Origin: Sindora glabra
Taxonomy: Eukaryota > Streptophyta > Magnoliopsida > Fabales > Fabaceae
Assembly (NCBI GenBank): GCA_020226215.1
Contig: CM035236.1
Span: 7,073,001 to 7,137,000, forward strand
DNA: 64,000 nt
Direction of reading: 5' to 3'
Shown here: positions 1-11,880 of the stretch, in pieces
How positions within the stretch are numbered: the stretch's first letter is position 1
Layout: each line of letters starts with the position of its first letter
The notes under the pieces: generated by a model
What the model was told of the DNA's origin: nothing
The model's database searches: none
Seen by the model: only the letters and a program-made list of their open reading frames with translations
Made by a program: the position numbers and the translations under genes

Positions 1-163
1 TCAACCCTAGTACTATGCTTATCGCCATTTTCTATGTTTAGAAAGAAATTTTTATTGGTGTAGGTAAATCCTCCTGGCAAATAGACCAGGAAGATTTGTT
101 ATTCTGTGTGACATAATGAGGCAAAGTTTGGTGTTTCATCTTGTGTCTGGCCTGTCTTAACAG

Positions 164-517
164 GTAAAACACAAGTACAGGATCACACCAAGTTCAGCAA
201 ACTCTGAAAAAAGAAGAAGTTCCTCCTCTCTGCTCCTGGAAGGAAGGCCCTTAGGTTCTCCAAAAGCGGATAAGTGTGATGTCAACATCCTCTCCAAATC
301 CCAGATTGACGCAGAGCTAGCAAAAATGAAGGGCATGACTGCTGAAGATGCTGCTGCAGCTGCAGCAAAAGCAGTTGCAGAGGCTGAAGTTGCCATTGCA
401 GAGGCGGAGGCTGCAGCCAGGGAGGCAGAAGCTGCAGAAGCAGAAGCTGAGGCTGCCCAAGTGTTTGCAAAAGCTGCTATTAAGGCTCTGAAATGTAAAA
501 CACATCATACTTGGTAA
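164..517 (+). CDS. C-terminal exon of a MYB/SANT (telomere-repeat-binding-like) protein
   Basis: This is the last coding exon of a gene whose other exons lie to the left of the window. The acceptor AG is at 162-163, just after an in-frame stop at 158-160, so the exon opens with GTA AAA CAC (VKHKYRIT...). It has 117 codons and ends with TAA at 515-517. The first part is basic and serine-rich (EKRRSSSS, then LLLEGRP). KSQIDAELAKM follows, then about 50 residues of alanine/glutamate heptad-like sequence (AVAEAEVAIAEAEAAAREA) that should form a coiled coil. From memory, this layout is the C-terminal tail of plant single-MYB/SANT proteins of the telomere-repeat-binding (TRB/TRF-like) group, where the coiled coil serves dimerisation. 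The MYB domain itself is not in the window, so the family call rests on the tail alone. The extreme C-terminus (KCKTHHTW) does not look like the usual ending, so a further splice near 495 is possible. Confidence 0.6.
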   Translation, partial: VKHKYRITPSSANSEKRRSSSSLLLEGRPLGSPKADKCDVNILSKSQIDAELAKMKGMTAEDAAAAAAKAVAEAEVAIAEAEAAAREAEAAEAEAEAAQVFAKAAIKALKCKTHHTW

Positions 518-1850
518 ATTCCTCACTGATCTATACGTGTTTAAGATATGAGTTGTTCAAATATTTATCTTAAATTTGTTTTACCATATAAAAGGGTGTG
601 TCACATCCAAATTATTCAAATAATGTTGTACCAGTGCTGTGCTATTTGCAGTTATTCCTTTTAAAGAATATAGTTCCACAGAGGGTACAGTCTTCTTATC
701 CTCAATATTTTCACTTTTGGCTCCTTGATTCAAGATTTTTGTCTGTTCATTGGAAGAGAGCTCTTGCCAGTATTTATTCTGCTTCATCTTTGCCAAAAAT
801 TCTAGAAAACACTGTTCATCTCAGCATAAAATGCTTTTCTAATGCTACTCAATACTAGTCTGCACTTCCCTTCTCTGACTTTTTTCTCTAAATTTTCTCT
901 TGCCTAAAACTTCGTCCCTTGTAATGCCGGAAGTGTTCATGAATAACTGGCAAAGGGTTTTCTCTAATCTTTTTATGGTGCTGCACTGTTCTGATGCTGT
1001 TAGGGAAATGGTTTCTGTTAGTTTATTCTGTTAATTATTTTTAATGCTTGTGAAATTGTGCAGATGGTGTGAACTACATTCATGTCATTCGCTACATGTC
1101 AGCTTGCTGTCATGGTTCTGCTGCAATGCTGCCTCCGGTGTTTTGTAAATGTACATAATTAGGCTTGTAAATCTGGAATCTCCGGGACTGATTTCCTGAA
1201 ACGTTTTGTTAGAAGTTGGCAAGAGATGATAGTTTTTCCCCTTAATTTACAGGAAGACAATGAGCACAGAAAACACAAAGTTCTAGTTTTGAGAAGAATG
1301 GCAACCGTGTATGCTGCGGTGGAACATGAGTTACTTCCACACTGAGAGTAAATATGAAAGAACACAATTTTTAATATTTCTAATATTTTAATAGTTAAAT
1401 GGATTTTGTCTGATGGTTGCCATTTCAAGACATTATTAAACGAATATTGTAATCGATAGCAAGGCTTCTTTAATATGGTTTTACATGTAAATGGGGCAAA
1501 TTTACACTCTTAAATAATTATGGTAATACAGACACCTGAGCAAAACCAGTACATGATATGCAGATAACTCGGTTGTAAAATGGTTTATATTGGCTTTCCC
1601 ATCGTGGTCCTCTTCCCTTTCATAAGATGCACTCTCCACCAAATCCATGAAATATAGCTTTGTTCCAATTCATTGATAGTTGCTTTTTTTCAGATTGTGA
1701 ATTCTGATGTCCTTTCAACAATGAATTGCAGATCATCTCGGAAAAGAAAATTAAGAACTCAAAGCAAGGAATCGTTTGATTCGTACAGAAAATAGCTTCC
1801 TGCATGAAATTGAACTTTTAAATAAATAATTTTTTATAAGAATTTCTTGA
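518..1850. other. 3' UTR and downstream non-coding sequence
   Basis: No coding potential was recognised. The composition (T-rich, about 35-40% GC) stays gene-like until about 1450 and then drops to the AT-rich background. The 3' UTR of the MYB-like gene therefore probably ends somewhere in 900-1500. I could not choose a poly(A) site. Confidence 0.4.
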
Positions 1851-2290
1851 CAAATATTCAAAATTATTTGGTTGACACACAGAAAATAATATTTCCTAAA
1901 AAATAATTTTTTATATTTTGTTTGGTTCAACTTTAAGTATATTAAGAAATATTAATAAAATAATTATTATATTCTTAATATTATTATAATATAAATTAAT
2001 AAATTTTAATTATTATTAATTAAATTTAATGAAGATAATTTTATTATTTTATCTATAAATAGTACCAGATTGTTATTGGAAAATATTTAAAATTGTTTGG
2101 TTAACACAGAAAATAACATTTCTTAAGAAATAACTTTCTATATTTTATTTATTTCAATTTTAAATATTTTAAGAAATATTAATAAAATAATTATTATATT
2201 CTCAATATTATTATAATATAAATTAATAAATTTTAATTATCATTAATTAAATTTAATGTAGATAATTTTGTTACTATATTCATAAATAGC
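1851..2290. repeat. Tandem duplication of an AT-rich unit, period about 229 bp
   Basis: Two adjacent copies share the block that starts AAATTATTTGG at 1861 and AAATTGTTTGG at 2090. Both contain the same order of words: ACAGAAAATAA, a TATTTTATTT-like run, AAGAAATATTAATAAAATAA, then AATATAAATTAATAAATTTTAATTAT. The copies differ by scattered substitutions. Only two units are present. Confidence 0.85.
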
Positions 2291-3734
2291 ATAAAAAATA
2301 GAACTTACCTAAAGAGGAAGTTGTTGTTATTTTCCATGTTTTTTGCGAAATGAAACTTCACAAGAAGTCCTATTTCTTTCAACTTTTAAATAATAACTAA
2401 TCAAACAATTCATCTCCTTCTTATTTTTTGAAAAATAAAACTTTTCATATTATTAAAATAAAGCAAACAAGCTCTAATATTTAAGGTATATATGTCTCTC
2501 AACTTCAATTAAAAATATTAGTTGTTTCTTTCGTTATCAGAAGCTCCCATGTAAATTCTAACATTTTTAATGGTATAATAATATTTGATATTATCTTTGA
2601 GTTTCTTTCTTTTTTTTTATTTTTGAATTTGAAGCTAAAATTTGTGTGTTAGGTGATTTGTTGCTCCTAATATTATTTTTTGAAAAAATAATGTGAAGAA
2701 ATTAATATTCTTAGGAATACAAAGACTTTCCTTCTTGTATTTGAGACTTTTCCCCTGGAAGATTCTAAGCTAGAATGTAGGATACTTTATATTCAAACTC
2801 AAATATTATGTATGTGCGTTGAGTATCATTATTCCTCTCATAAGAAAAAATATAAACTATAAACATAGATAAAGAAAAGTGAGAAAATGGCTTCCACAAG
2901 ATTCCAAAGGGGATAATAATAAAAATGTAATGCTTATTTTAACAAAAATTTTGGAAGGAAAAAAGAGGGAAGAAAAAAAACTGCAGCTTCGAATTTGTTA
3001 AATAGAGATTAGAATCAACAAACACCTTCCATTTAATTAATGATCTTACCTAATCGCATGATTCCTTAATGAATTTTTAAACAGTATCGCTGTACCATTT
3101 TAATGATATCTGCGACGCTATTTTTTCTACATATAATAACTTATTTCTATATTATCTTATAAATGACAACTAAATTATATATAGGAAATAAACTAAAAAA
3201 TTATGTCAAAAAATTGACACAAATCAACATAAAATAACACTTTCAATTTTAAAAAAGGAATACATGAAAGTCACTTTATTAACAAAAATTGATACAAAGT
3301 GTTGTACCAAAAGATAATTGTTACAAAGTGGACGATGACTTTTGATCACGAAGTAATATGATTTAAGACTTCAATTTCAAATTTTTAAAATTGGTGGGAG
3401 TAAATTTTAACGACTTCAGCATTTCCCCCTTTCTGGAATCAACAAGAACACAAACGCTAATCAATCAAATTCACAAAAATAGAGGATTAACTCCCGTTTA
3501 GTGCACAAAGTCTTCTAATGACACTCACAAAGGTGACTCCTGACATGTACGACAACCCGTTTCTAGGACCCATTGGACAAGAATGACATTACATTATAAT
3601 GCATCTGTAAAAACTACAAAAAGACAAGAATAAATCAATCAGCAACCAAGTCAGATATGCAAATGCCACCAGCAACATCCAGAAACGAACTCCACAGTGA
3701 AATTACAAAAGTTCCAAGCAAAATGAGGAGATTT
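2291..3734. other. Intergenic AT-rich DNA and ARL8 3' UTR
   Basis: No gene was seen in 2291-3400. About 3430-3734 has higher GC and directly follows the ARL8 stop codon in the minus direction, so it is probably that gene's 3' UTR. The poly(A) site is not resolved. Confidence 0.45.
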
Positions 3735-5967
3735 TCAGCTCTTTGATTTAGAATGCTTTACAAGCCAATCAATGACAGTGTCAATGTTGGTCGAGTTTTT
3801 GCATGAGATCATGAAGCAGCAAACTTCTCTGTCGGTGATCGACTTCAGATCCCTGCACAACAGAGAGCTCTTTCAGCACTTTAGCATACAAGGGGACAAG
3901 GAAAAAACAGAAAAAGCGAGAAACAGATGTAGTAATCCAATTGTTTAGATCAATTCATTGTAAATGCCAGAAGTTCACAGTAATTAAAAGTGGCACGTAT
4001 CTTACATTTGGTCGGTCAAAGCTTGTTGAGAAAGAGCCCCCGGTTTGTCAATCTTGTTCCCCAACACCAACAAAGGGATACCGCTCAATGATTGTTTACT
4101 CAACAAATCATGAAGTTCACTTCTTGATATGCTAAGATTATCTGGATCAGCAGCATCAACAACATACCTGCAGGAAAAATCAGATTAAGACAACTTTCCA
4201 AGTTTCAGAAATTCAACTACCTTAATAAAAGATCAAATGTTATCATACGAACTACGAAGCAAAAGTATTAGACTCCACCAAAGTAGTTGAAAAGATAAAA
4301 TCTGGAGAACTTTGAAAACAGCTAAATGATCTAATTACACTGGCAAAGGATTTGAGGCAAAATGATTTTAAATTGCAAATGGAAAAGTTGCATTATTTAG
4401 AACTAAGTATTAGCAAAGTAAATGGTTATGACTTCCCTATTGTACTTTAAATTGTACGTTAAAATATCAAATAGACAAATATAAAAGAGCTGTATAAAAA
4501 TGTATCTAAGTGACAAATGGGTTTGCATTATAGTCACTGAACAACAAGAACTGAGTTTGGGTTCATGGAAGGAAGCATAACTACTCAAACAGAAGATATA
4601 TAAGGACATAATCGGATGATAATGAACTTCCTCTAAGGACTGAAACAAGAAGCAACCATACAAATAGATCAAACAAAGTCAGAGCTCTATAATAAAGATA
4701 GAGCTCAACTTTATTATCAGATACTAAACTATGGGACTACATGATTCGTAAATAATAAAAAAATGAGAAACAATCTTTAAATTCAGTATGAAATGGAAAG
4801 TTCGTTGCATACACAATAGCAGAAACTGCACGACAGTAACGCTCCCACATGCTGCGGAATCTAGGTTGCCCTCCAAGATCCCATAACTTAATGGTGACAT
4901 TGCCTTTTGTAACTTTCCTCATATTGAATCCAACCTGGAGATGACAGTAAACAGATGAGAATACTGCCCTCATTGATAAATATAAAGCTAAATATATGCT
5001 AATATGTAGTAGAAAACAAAAATTATAAGCACTTAATGAAGATAACTTACTGTAGGAATCATGTCTTCACTATAGCCACCCGTCTACAAACAATAACAGG
5101 ATGCTTCAATACATCAGCCCAAAGTTTGAATAAAAATATTAGGATTACTAAAAGAAAGTCAATACAACCATTATACTTACAGCAACAACATTTACAAGAG
5201 AAGTCTTTCCGGCATTCTGAAGTCCTATCAGAGATAACTCCATCTCCTGCTTGAAAAAGAGGCTGCAAAACCAAATTTATAACAAAGTGAGCTCGTGCCT
5301 TGTGGTGAAAGTTATTCAGTAGGCCCTGAACATGCATTCACATCGTAGCACATATGAAGTCCAAATTCCATGTACTATTAAAAGCTCTGAATATTATGTT
5401 AAAAAGAGAAGCATGTTTGGTGCAAAACAGAATCATTAAAAGAGTTTTTATAAAAAGTACTCAGCTTTATATGCAACAGCTCCTATTAAATAAAAAATTG
5501 GATTCTATACCTCATGTCTCAATGGAATCTACAAATATGCTTAAAATTGTTTTAATTTCTCAAGAGATACAATAAACTTGGAATACACATCCAACTATCA
5601 ATCGATCCTTACAGCATTGAATAATTCAGACAAGTTTAGAATTCTAAATGCTTGTAAGAGTACTTCAAATTTTCTTGACCAATACATCCAGTTAGCAGAA
5701 AAGCTTTGAAATTTTCAAACCAAACCATGAGTTATGATTAAATTGTGTTTTCGAAAATTATATCATCCCGATGGGGCACAAGCACTTCGAAAATAAACCA
5801 CCCATCAACTATTATTACTTCAGAACCGCATAGAGGGAGGAATGGAAGGAGAAGGTTCCATAAAGAGTACAGTCAATTTACGACGCCCGAATAGTCAAAA
5901 CAAATTTATAAGAAGAAAATAAAACTAACCTGCGGAGCCAGTTGAGAAAAGCTTCCCACAACCCCAT
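3735..5967 (-). CDS. ARL8: ARL8 small GTPase (ADP-ribosylation factor-like 8), six coding exons
   Basis: Exons in transcript order are 5930-5967, 5181-5262, 5051-5083, 4813-4934, 4006-4167 and 3735-3852. They total 555 bp (184 aa plus TGA), the normal ARL8 length, and all introns are GT..AG. The start is MGLWEAFLNWL, the typical ARL8 N-terminus predicted to be an amphipathic membrane helix. The nucleotide-binding motifs are intact: the P-loop GLQNAGKTS (residues 26-34), the switch-I threonine in IPTVGFN (T51), WDLGGQ with the catalytic glutamine at 74, NKID at 129-132 and SCK at 162-164. ARL8 is an Arf-family GTPase of lysosome/vacuole membranes that recruits transport effectors. In plants it is also known as a host factor used by tobamoviruses together with TOM1. 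The gene looks functional and stands alone. Exon 4 holds both switch II and its flanks. Confidence 0.96.
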
Positions 5968-6330
5968 CCTTTCTTCCTTTCTGATCAGAACGAAACGAGA
6001 TCTATGGCCTGATCAATAACCAGAGATCTAATTCTTAAACAAAAATTTCTTCGTTTTCTCGTTCTTTCTTCCTTACCCTATACTCTTCCTTCTTTTTTTT
6101 TTTTTATTCGAGGTTTCCCTACCTTATACTGTTTATCGATATCGATACCTAAAAGGATTCAAATTCAATCTTTATCCGTGAAATCGGACGGGTGAAATTC
6201 AGTTCCTCGATAGGAACGATGCAGGAGATTAGTGCTCCCACGACAGATTTAATCTGGGCTTGGAGACTGCCTTGCGAAGACTCGTAAACTCATGGGAGAT
6301 AGAGAAAGGGGAGCGCGAGGTGCTCGGGAC
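5968..6330 (-). promoter_or_regulatory. 5' UTR and proximal promoter of the ARL8 gene
   Basis: This stretch lies directly upstream of the ARL8 start codon on the minus strand. It has higher GC than its surroundings and a pyrimidine-rich track (in plus orientation a CTTTC/TTTTT-rich run near 6050-6110), as is common in plant leaders. No TATA box or transcription start could be fixed. No second upstream exon was recognised. Confidence 0.4.
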
Positions 6331-7390
6331 GGCCGGTTGGTATATTCTCTTACGTTCAGTTAGAGCACGTATGTTACACGAGCCAGTAGAAATTGCAAAT
6401 CAAGTCGTGGCGGAAACATGTTTCCTCACTCGCTAGGCAGAGAGGAAAAGCAAAATTTTCTGAGACTTACTTGTCGCCGCCAGCAGAAGTGAGGCTGTGA
6501 AAATCAGCAGGCCAATTAGGAGCTGTACGGTGGAAAAATCCAATTAAATAAGGATAGAGCGAAACAAAGCCCATCTTGCTCCAGAGGGAAGACAAACTGT
6601 TACAACTATAAAGATTGCTAGGTTAATCTATATTTTTAATTTTTATTAGATTAATATATCAATATTAATTTATTTGATCTTACGTATGATCAATGGTTAA
6701 TCTAAGATATCCTTGTCCAATTACATAACATAATTTTATTTTAATCAGTGGTTCTAAGGTTGAATCACTCAATGCAGCATGTATATCAAACGATGTTAAA
6801 ATCGAATTGTTTTCGTGAGGGCTCATGTTTAGTTGCCGGTTGCTATCAGACGATGCACTTGTGACTTGTCTATATCCACTTGATAATTTTGGTTTAAGGC
6901 CGCATGCATGATTCTTTTTATTCTTTTATCCCGGCCCAGGATTTTTTTTTTATTAACGGGTGTTTGGTTCCGAAATCTTATATTTTTAATAGTGTCTAAT
7001 TTTAAAAATTTAATTTCTTTTTAAAGTATGTCATTTTTTTATATCTAGTTTTATATATATATATATATGTATGTATGTATGTGTGTGTCGGTGTGGGCAT
7101 GGGTGTGTGTGTGAGAAAGAGAGAGTGTGTATTTTTAAAAATATTTTTTAAAATTTTCAGATATATTATATTTTTATATTTGATTCACAATTTATATTCT
7201 CAAGAGTTTTATTATTTTTTTAAAAAAACTTGATTCATTTTTTATTATAAATTGTAGTAAATTATAATTTTAATTAAAAGTATATGAATAAAAATTTTTA
7301 AACATTTAATAAATTAATAATTTGAATTTTTCTTTGAAATATAATAAATGATTTAATGTAGGTATTTAGTGTAAGTGCATGCAGAGCCAT
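6331..7390. other. Intergenic sequence with a compound microsatellite
   Basis: No coding sequence was seen. A compound simple repeat occupies about 7049-7135: (TA)n, then (TGTA)n, (TG)n and a GA-rich run. Around 6955 the words GGGTGTTTGGTTCCGAAA resemble a DNA-transposon terminus, but no matching partner was found. Confidence 0.5.
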
Positions 7391-7979
7391 GGAAAGGAAC
7401 TAAAAAAATAAGTAGAACTAAGAATTAAAAAATAGGCCTTGTTTTACATCATTTTCGACTTTGATTCCCATTAATTTCTCCGTACTATCTATAACATAAT
7501 GAGATGTCCATGCTTGCAATTATAAAGGGCATGTGTTTGCATCTGGTTTAAACCTATGTGACACCCCCATTGCTGACAAAGTGACATAATGCATGACTTG
7601 TCATACATGAGAAAGGTTGGTTCACATTTGTCGCATGTTTTAACTACACAAAAAAATCATAATAAAGCTTGACTCTCACAGGTTTAAGAGTACAAAAAAC
7701 ATGAAAGCTATCAAATATGTCTTCCGTAAACATTAGATTGTTGCATATTTCATGAGATATGTTCAAAAATCACACATTGAAAATTCATTAAACATGTATG
7801 CTGTGGCCCAAAATTGGTAATAGTTATTACAATAATATCAAATGTTTTGGAATATAGCATTGTCAAAAAAATATCTTCAAAAATTTATATAATCAAATGC
7901 AACATCGATGCTTATTTCCCTGTAGTCAAATGTCTTGGAATATCACTTCCTCCAATAATGGGCAAAGCAAAGAAAAATT

Positions 7980-8930
7980 AATTCAATGTTAGTCTTTAAT
8001 CATAATCAGCCATCATTATTGGAGTATCAGTAAATTTGTCAATAAGTTTCAACTCATCAATCACCTTTATCCTTTTTTTTTCATGATTAAAACAAGATGC
8101 AAGTCCCATTACAATGTTCTTTGTAACCTCATAAAAACTTCCCATTTAAATCATCATATTAATCATGTTCTCAATAGCATCATTAAAGCTTCTGGCTCTC
8201 TTTTTTAATTTGCTTGCACTACTTTGTTCACCATATGGCCTTGAGTGTTTAGGAATGTTAGCATTGGAGGTTGAGTACCATAAATGCTATCTAAGAATTC
8301 ATCCAAACCTTTATATTGCATATTGGTCTGGCTTTTTTAGTGCCCATCTACATTCTGTTGCAGTTCTTTCTCCATTGCTTGATTTCCATCATGAAAGGTC
8401 TTTAGCATTTTCACCATTTGTCCTATCTTTACCATATACTTCTTGTAATTCATTGAAAAACAGGAATGGCTTGTTGTATTGTCCAAGAGCATTGTTATGA
8501 GATTTCAACATAAAAGAAAATGAAGAATGAAAAAAAAATAATTAAACAATGTAAAATGTTTAAAGTTCTATATTACAGACAATCATAAGCTATTTCTACC
8601 TTTACCCACTTATTAAAGATTCATTGTTAACCATAAATTGTTTTTCTTTATCATTTCCCTAAAATCTAACATTTTTGCAATGGTTCCATATTGCCTTTTT
8701 AGAAAGCTTAACTCTTGATTTAATATGTGGAAAAGCTTTCAAACCATACCTTAATATTTTCATCTTAAGCATCTTCTCTAATTCTTTCAAATAGCCAAAC
8801 TTGAAATGTCAACTACCTTGAAAGTTCCACTAAAGTCTCTACTAGTTTCATATCTTCATGAAATGTCCATTAGTGGTTGCAACTTCGGCTTTTGATTTTA
8901 TAGCTTCATCTATCTCCATACGTGAGCTAA
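7980..8930 (-). pseudogene. MYB/SANT-like protein of a PIF/Harbinger transposon (broken)
   Basis: Reading the minus strand with frame changes gives, in order, a fragment near 8780-8700 with FGYLKELEKML and LKAFPHIKSRVKL, then a broken tryptophan-region stretch (GNDKEKQFMVNNESL) near 8600-8660. At about 8500-8400 comes NKPFLFFNELQEVYGKDR, followed near 8110-8040 by a short helical tail (EVTKNIVMGL). This order (helix, PHIxSRxK, FGWNDExK, then NKPFPxxxELxxxxGKDRAxG) is that of plant Myb/SANT-like (Myb_DNA-bind_3) proteins. In PIF/Harbinger elements such a protein is encoded beside the transposase and helps its nuclear import and DNA binding. At least four stops or frameshifts break it. Its partner transposase lies just upstream on the same strand. 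Confidence 0.75.
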
Positions 8931-9194
8931 GTTATACACAATGCAAAATAATGTAGTTAGATGAATTTTACTCTTGAAACATTCTAATTAAATAAAATAC
9001 ACTTATAACAAATTAGTAGTATAGTACAAACTCCATATTTTAACTAATAAATGAAATAAACAAACTCATAAATCATTAAAATGTTCAAACTAAGCTACAA
9101 AACAAACAAAGTCAATTACATGCAAATTCATGCAATTTAAACCATTAACAAACTTAAAGAAATAAACATACAATTATAATTCTACCTTAGGTAT

Positions 9195-9525
9195 TTACAA
9201 GATAAAATGACTTAGTCATTAGATTTGCCCAATGCCTTTTCTATAAATTTCTAATAGATGAATATTTAATATTAAAGAACTTTTAGGTGTGGCTAGTCAT
9301 GTCCCTCCTTTCCATTTGCATAAATGATACCTTTACCTTCTATAAGGTGTAAAGAATCTAGTCACATTCTATATCCAGCATTATATAAGTAAAAATAGCC
9401 TAAAATTAATTTTACAACTAAATAAGTGTACAAATGGAATAAAATAAAATTTCAACAATTGATTTATTTCTCATTGTACCTTGTGAAATTTTTAGTCCAT
9501 TAGGATGATTGATTGCATCCCTAAG
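9195..9525 (-). pseudogene. PIF/Harbinger transposase, C-terminal part (broken)
   Basis: On the minus strand the segment reads LRDAINHPNGLKI near 9525-9490. After an interruption come NAGYRM (about 9400) and, with frame changes, a fragment matching the PYRGxRYHLxEW region of the family, then KVL and IYxKFIEKALGKSND near 9240. These are the conserved steps VLRDA, (V/C)DAGY, APYRGxRYHL, ELFNxRHSSxRNxIERxFG of Harbinger DDE transposases. The segment carries several stops. The catalytic centre upstream of VLRDA is missing and its place is taken by an LTR fragment. Confidence 0.75.
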
Positions 9526-9777
9526 TGTTAGGAATTCGGATTATCATATGCAGCGGAAATTTAAAATTTGATCCGAATTCTACCTAGGATCCATGCAAAA
9601 CATAAATCAATTATTAGAATTTTACCTATTGGGCACTCGTGTTTCTACTAATCAAAACTTTAGAGCGGATAATTAAACGCCGACCGAAGGTACAACGTCT
9701 CTACGGTATCCACACGGAGTGAACAACGACTTCTCACACTCCACGAATCTACTAGGATGCAGTTTCTCTCTAGTTTT
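9526..9777 (-). mobile_element. Fragment (3' end) of a Copia-type LTR inside the Harbinger transposase
   Basis: It begins with TGTTAGGAATTCGGAT (the reverse complement of an LTR end ...CTAACA). It is clearly related over its length to the first 250 bp of the solo LTR at 51357: TAGGATCCATG, GGTACAACGTCTCTA, ATCCACAC.GAGT, AACAACGACTTCTC and CTCCACGAA occur in the same order. The copy stops near 9777, although the family LTR is about 1.7 kb, so it is truncated. It separates the two halves of the Harbinger transposase. Confidence 0.8.
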
Positions 9778-9859
9778 AAACAATTATACATATTAGAGCA
9801 ATCAATTTAAATTTTATTGTTAAAATATAATTATTGTTTTACAATTAATATCTATAAAA

Positions 9860-10200
9860 TTATAGTTACATTACACCATTTTCATTTAGGATCACTTAGA
9901 TTTTTGGAGACTAGTTTAAGTTATTTAAGTAATTCTTTATAATATCTTAGCATAATAAGCAAAACATTATTAAATTTGCTACTAATAGTCTTTCTTGATC
10001 TCATGAATTATCTCTTGGCAACTCTGTATTCTAATATTATATGTTAAAATGAGTAAAAAAAAATTGCAACCATTTCCTTAATATCTATGTTCCTTGTCGG
10101 CTCTATCCTACTAATATCCTTTAGCATATCACATAACCTATAAAACGAAAACTTATCTATCTTGATATTTTCAACTGAATGCTAAGTTATTTATGAAAAT
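9860..10200 (-). pseudogene. PIF/Harbinger transposase, N-terminal part (broken)
   Basis: On the minus strand from about 10190 the sequence reads FxRLCDMLKDISRIEPTRNI, followed by IKEMVAIFFY and, after a stop, RKTISSKFNNVL. This matches the helix-rich N-terminal region of plant Harbinger transposases (FxxLCxxL, (V)sxeEqvAxFLyxxah, sgetIsrxFnxVL). It ends near 9880, where the catalytic DDE centre should begin. The two transposase pieces and the MYB/SANT-like gene are collinear on one strand, so they are remains of one element. Its termini were not found. Confidence 0.72.
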
Positions 10201-11880
10201 TATCCTATGAAAGTTCATATTTCAAACTAACATTCTACTATGATAGTCATATTTTATTTTATTTTCCATTTTCTCAATTCCTTTTGCAGAATAACAGAAA
10301 CCACCATAATAAAAAATAAAGTGAAATCATTTAAAAGTTCTAAAAGATAATCAATATAACAATGTTTCTCCTTTTCCTTTGCTTTGAATTGAAAAATCCA
10401 TTCCATGAATACATAACATGTATATGTTAGTCCTTAATGGAAAGCTTATTAATATTTATAATCTTATAAAAAAAAATTATACACTAGAGCTTCAGCATGG
10501 AAATTTTACAAGGTTCAAAATTTATGTCATAATATGATGACTATAATATGATTAAAGCTTATAGCAAAGGATTTATTAAATAATATTAGGACAAGTAACA
10601 TTATATTTTTTTAGATATAACTCTAGCTAGATTAGAATAGGTTCCAAATATATCAATGGCTACAATAAAAGCTATTACTAAGTTTCATAAATGTTTGCAA
10701 TAATTACACATCAATATACTATCTAAATCTTCTATGATACAAATCAAAGCCTTGAACAAGCAATTTATAGTAAATAGTTCAATAGTGCAACAAATAATAT
10801 TATAATGTAAACCAAAATTATTACTCAAGAATCCATAAATATTAACAAGAAGATAAACCACATATAATAAGACTATGTAACTTAGCATCAACTATCTTGA
10901 ATTGGAAACATTAAAATGAAACCAAAAGGAAATAGATGAAATGACTACATAGTTAATGCCTCATCTAATCAAGAAAATACATTATTAAAAAAAAACTACA
11001 TAAAATAAACTAGAGTTATCCAATATAAATGGTTCCCTAACATTCTTATCTTTTCAGTATTATTGTTTTGAATGTCTATTGAAAATAGAAAATAGGAATG
11101 CATAATTGATGTTGCAACTATCATGAAAATAAATGATTAAAAAAATCAAAATGGTTGTTGAACAATATTATCTTTTTAGTATTTTTCTTGTTTTAATTTC
11201 TATAAGGGATTTAAAATTTGAATTCCTAACATATTAAACTTTTTTTTAAAATTTGAATAACTATTCAAAATGGTAACCTTTTAGAGATTTAATTAAGCAA
11301 AACACATTTTTCTTTTACTAAAATCACCTTTTTAATACAATGTAGGATCAAGTAAAAGTCCATTGAAAAAAAAAAACTTTTGAAGCAAATTGAAGAGCTG
11401 TTCAAAGTTTACAGCTGTGACATTCTAAAACTTAAGTGCATAATAGCATTGTGGCTATAGCAAATTCATGAAGAAAAGCATTGGATATACATGCACACTA
11501 CAATAAAACAAAGGGACCTAAAAAACTTTTCTACTATAGGCTGTGCTTGTGATATTAAGAATATTTTTTAACCCCTAAAGGATTAAAAAAAGTTCTCGTA
11601 ATAAAAAACAAAGTAAATCATGCCATGAAACAAAGAAACAAAGTGAAAATGATGAAAATCATATCCCAAAATTAATAAACTAAAATTATAATTATACAAA
11701 GAAACCTCTTTTGATAAAAGATGAAGCAAATTATGATATTGACATCCTATAAAACAAAGAAAAAGGCAAAAATTAAAAAAGTCTTATCTTAAAATTAACA
11801 TAGAAAATTAAAATTACATAGAGAGACAAAATGATACATAAGAAAAATTTTAACTAAATATTTTTCAAAATAAGAATCAC
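10201..11880. other. AT-rich sequence without recognised gene
   Basis: Open frames here (for example 10685-10891 on the minus strand) are low-complexity and match nothing I know. The 5' end of the Harbinger element may lie here; no convincing terminal inverted repeat was found. Confidence 0.4.

Noticed and set aside
157..526. Several open frames on the minus strand over the MYB-like exon (alanine/leucine/serine/cysteine-rich)
   Set aside because: They are antisense shadows of the GCA/GAG repeats that encode the coiled coil.
8165..8500. 111-codon open frame on the plus strand
   Set aside because: The minus strand of the same segment carries the conserved MYB/SANT-like motif (NKPF..., GKDR), so this frame is a shadow.
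10685..10891. Possible Copia RNase H or membrane protein on the minus strand
   Set aside because: No motif could be matched; the frame is explained by low-complexity AT-rich sequence.
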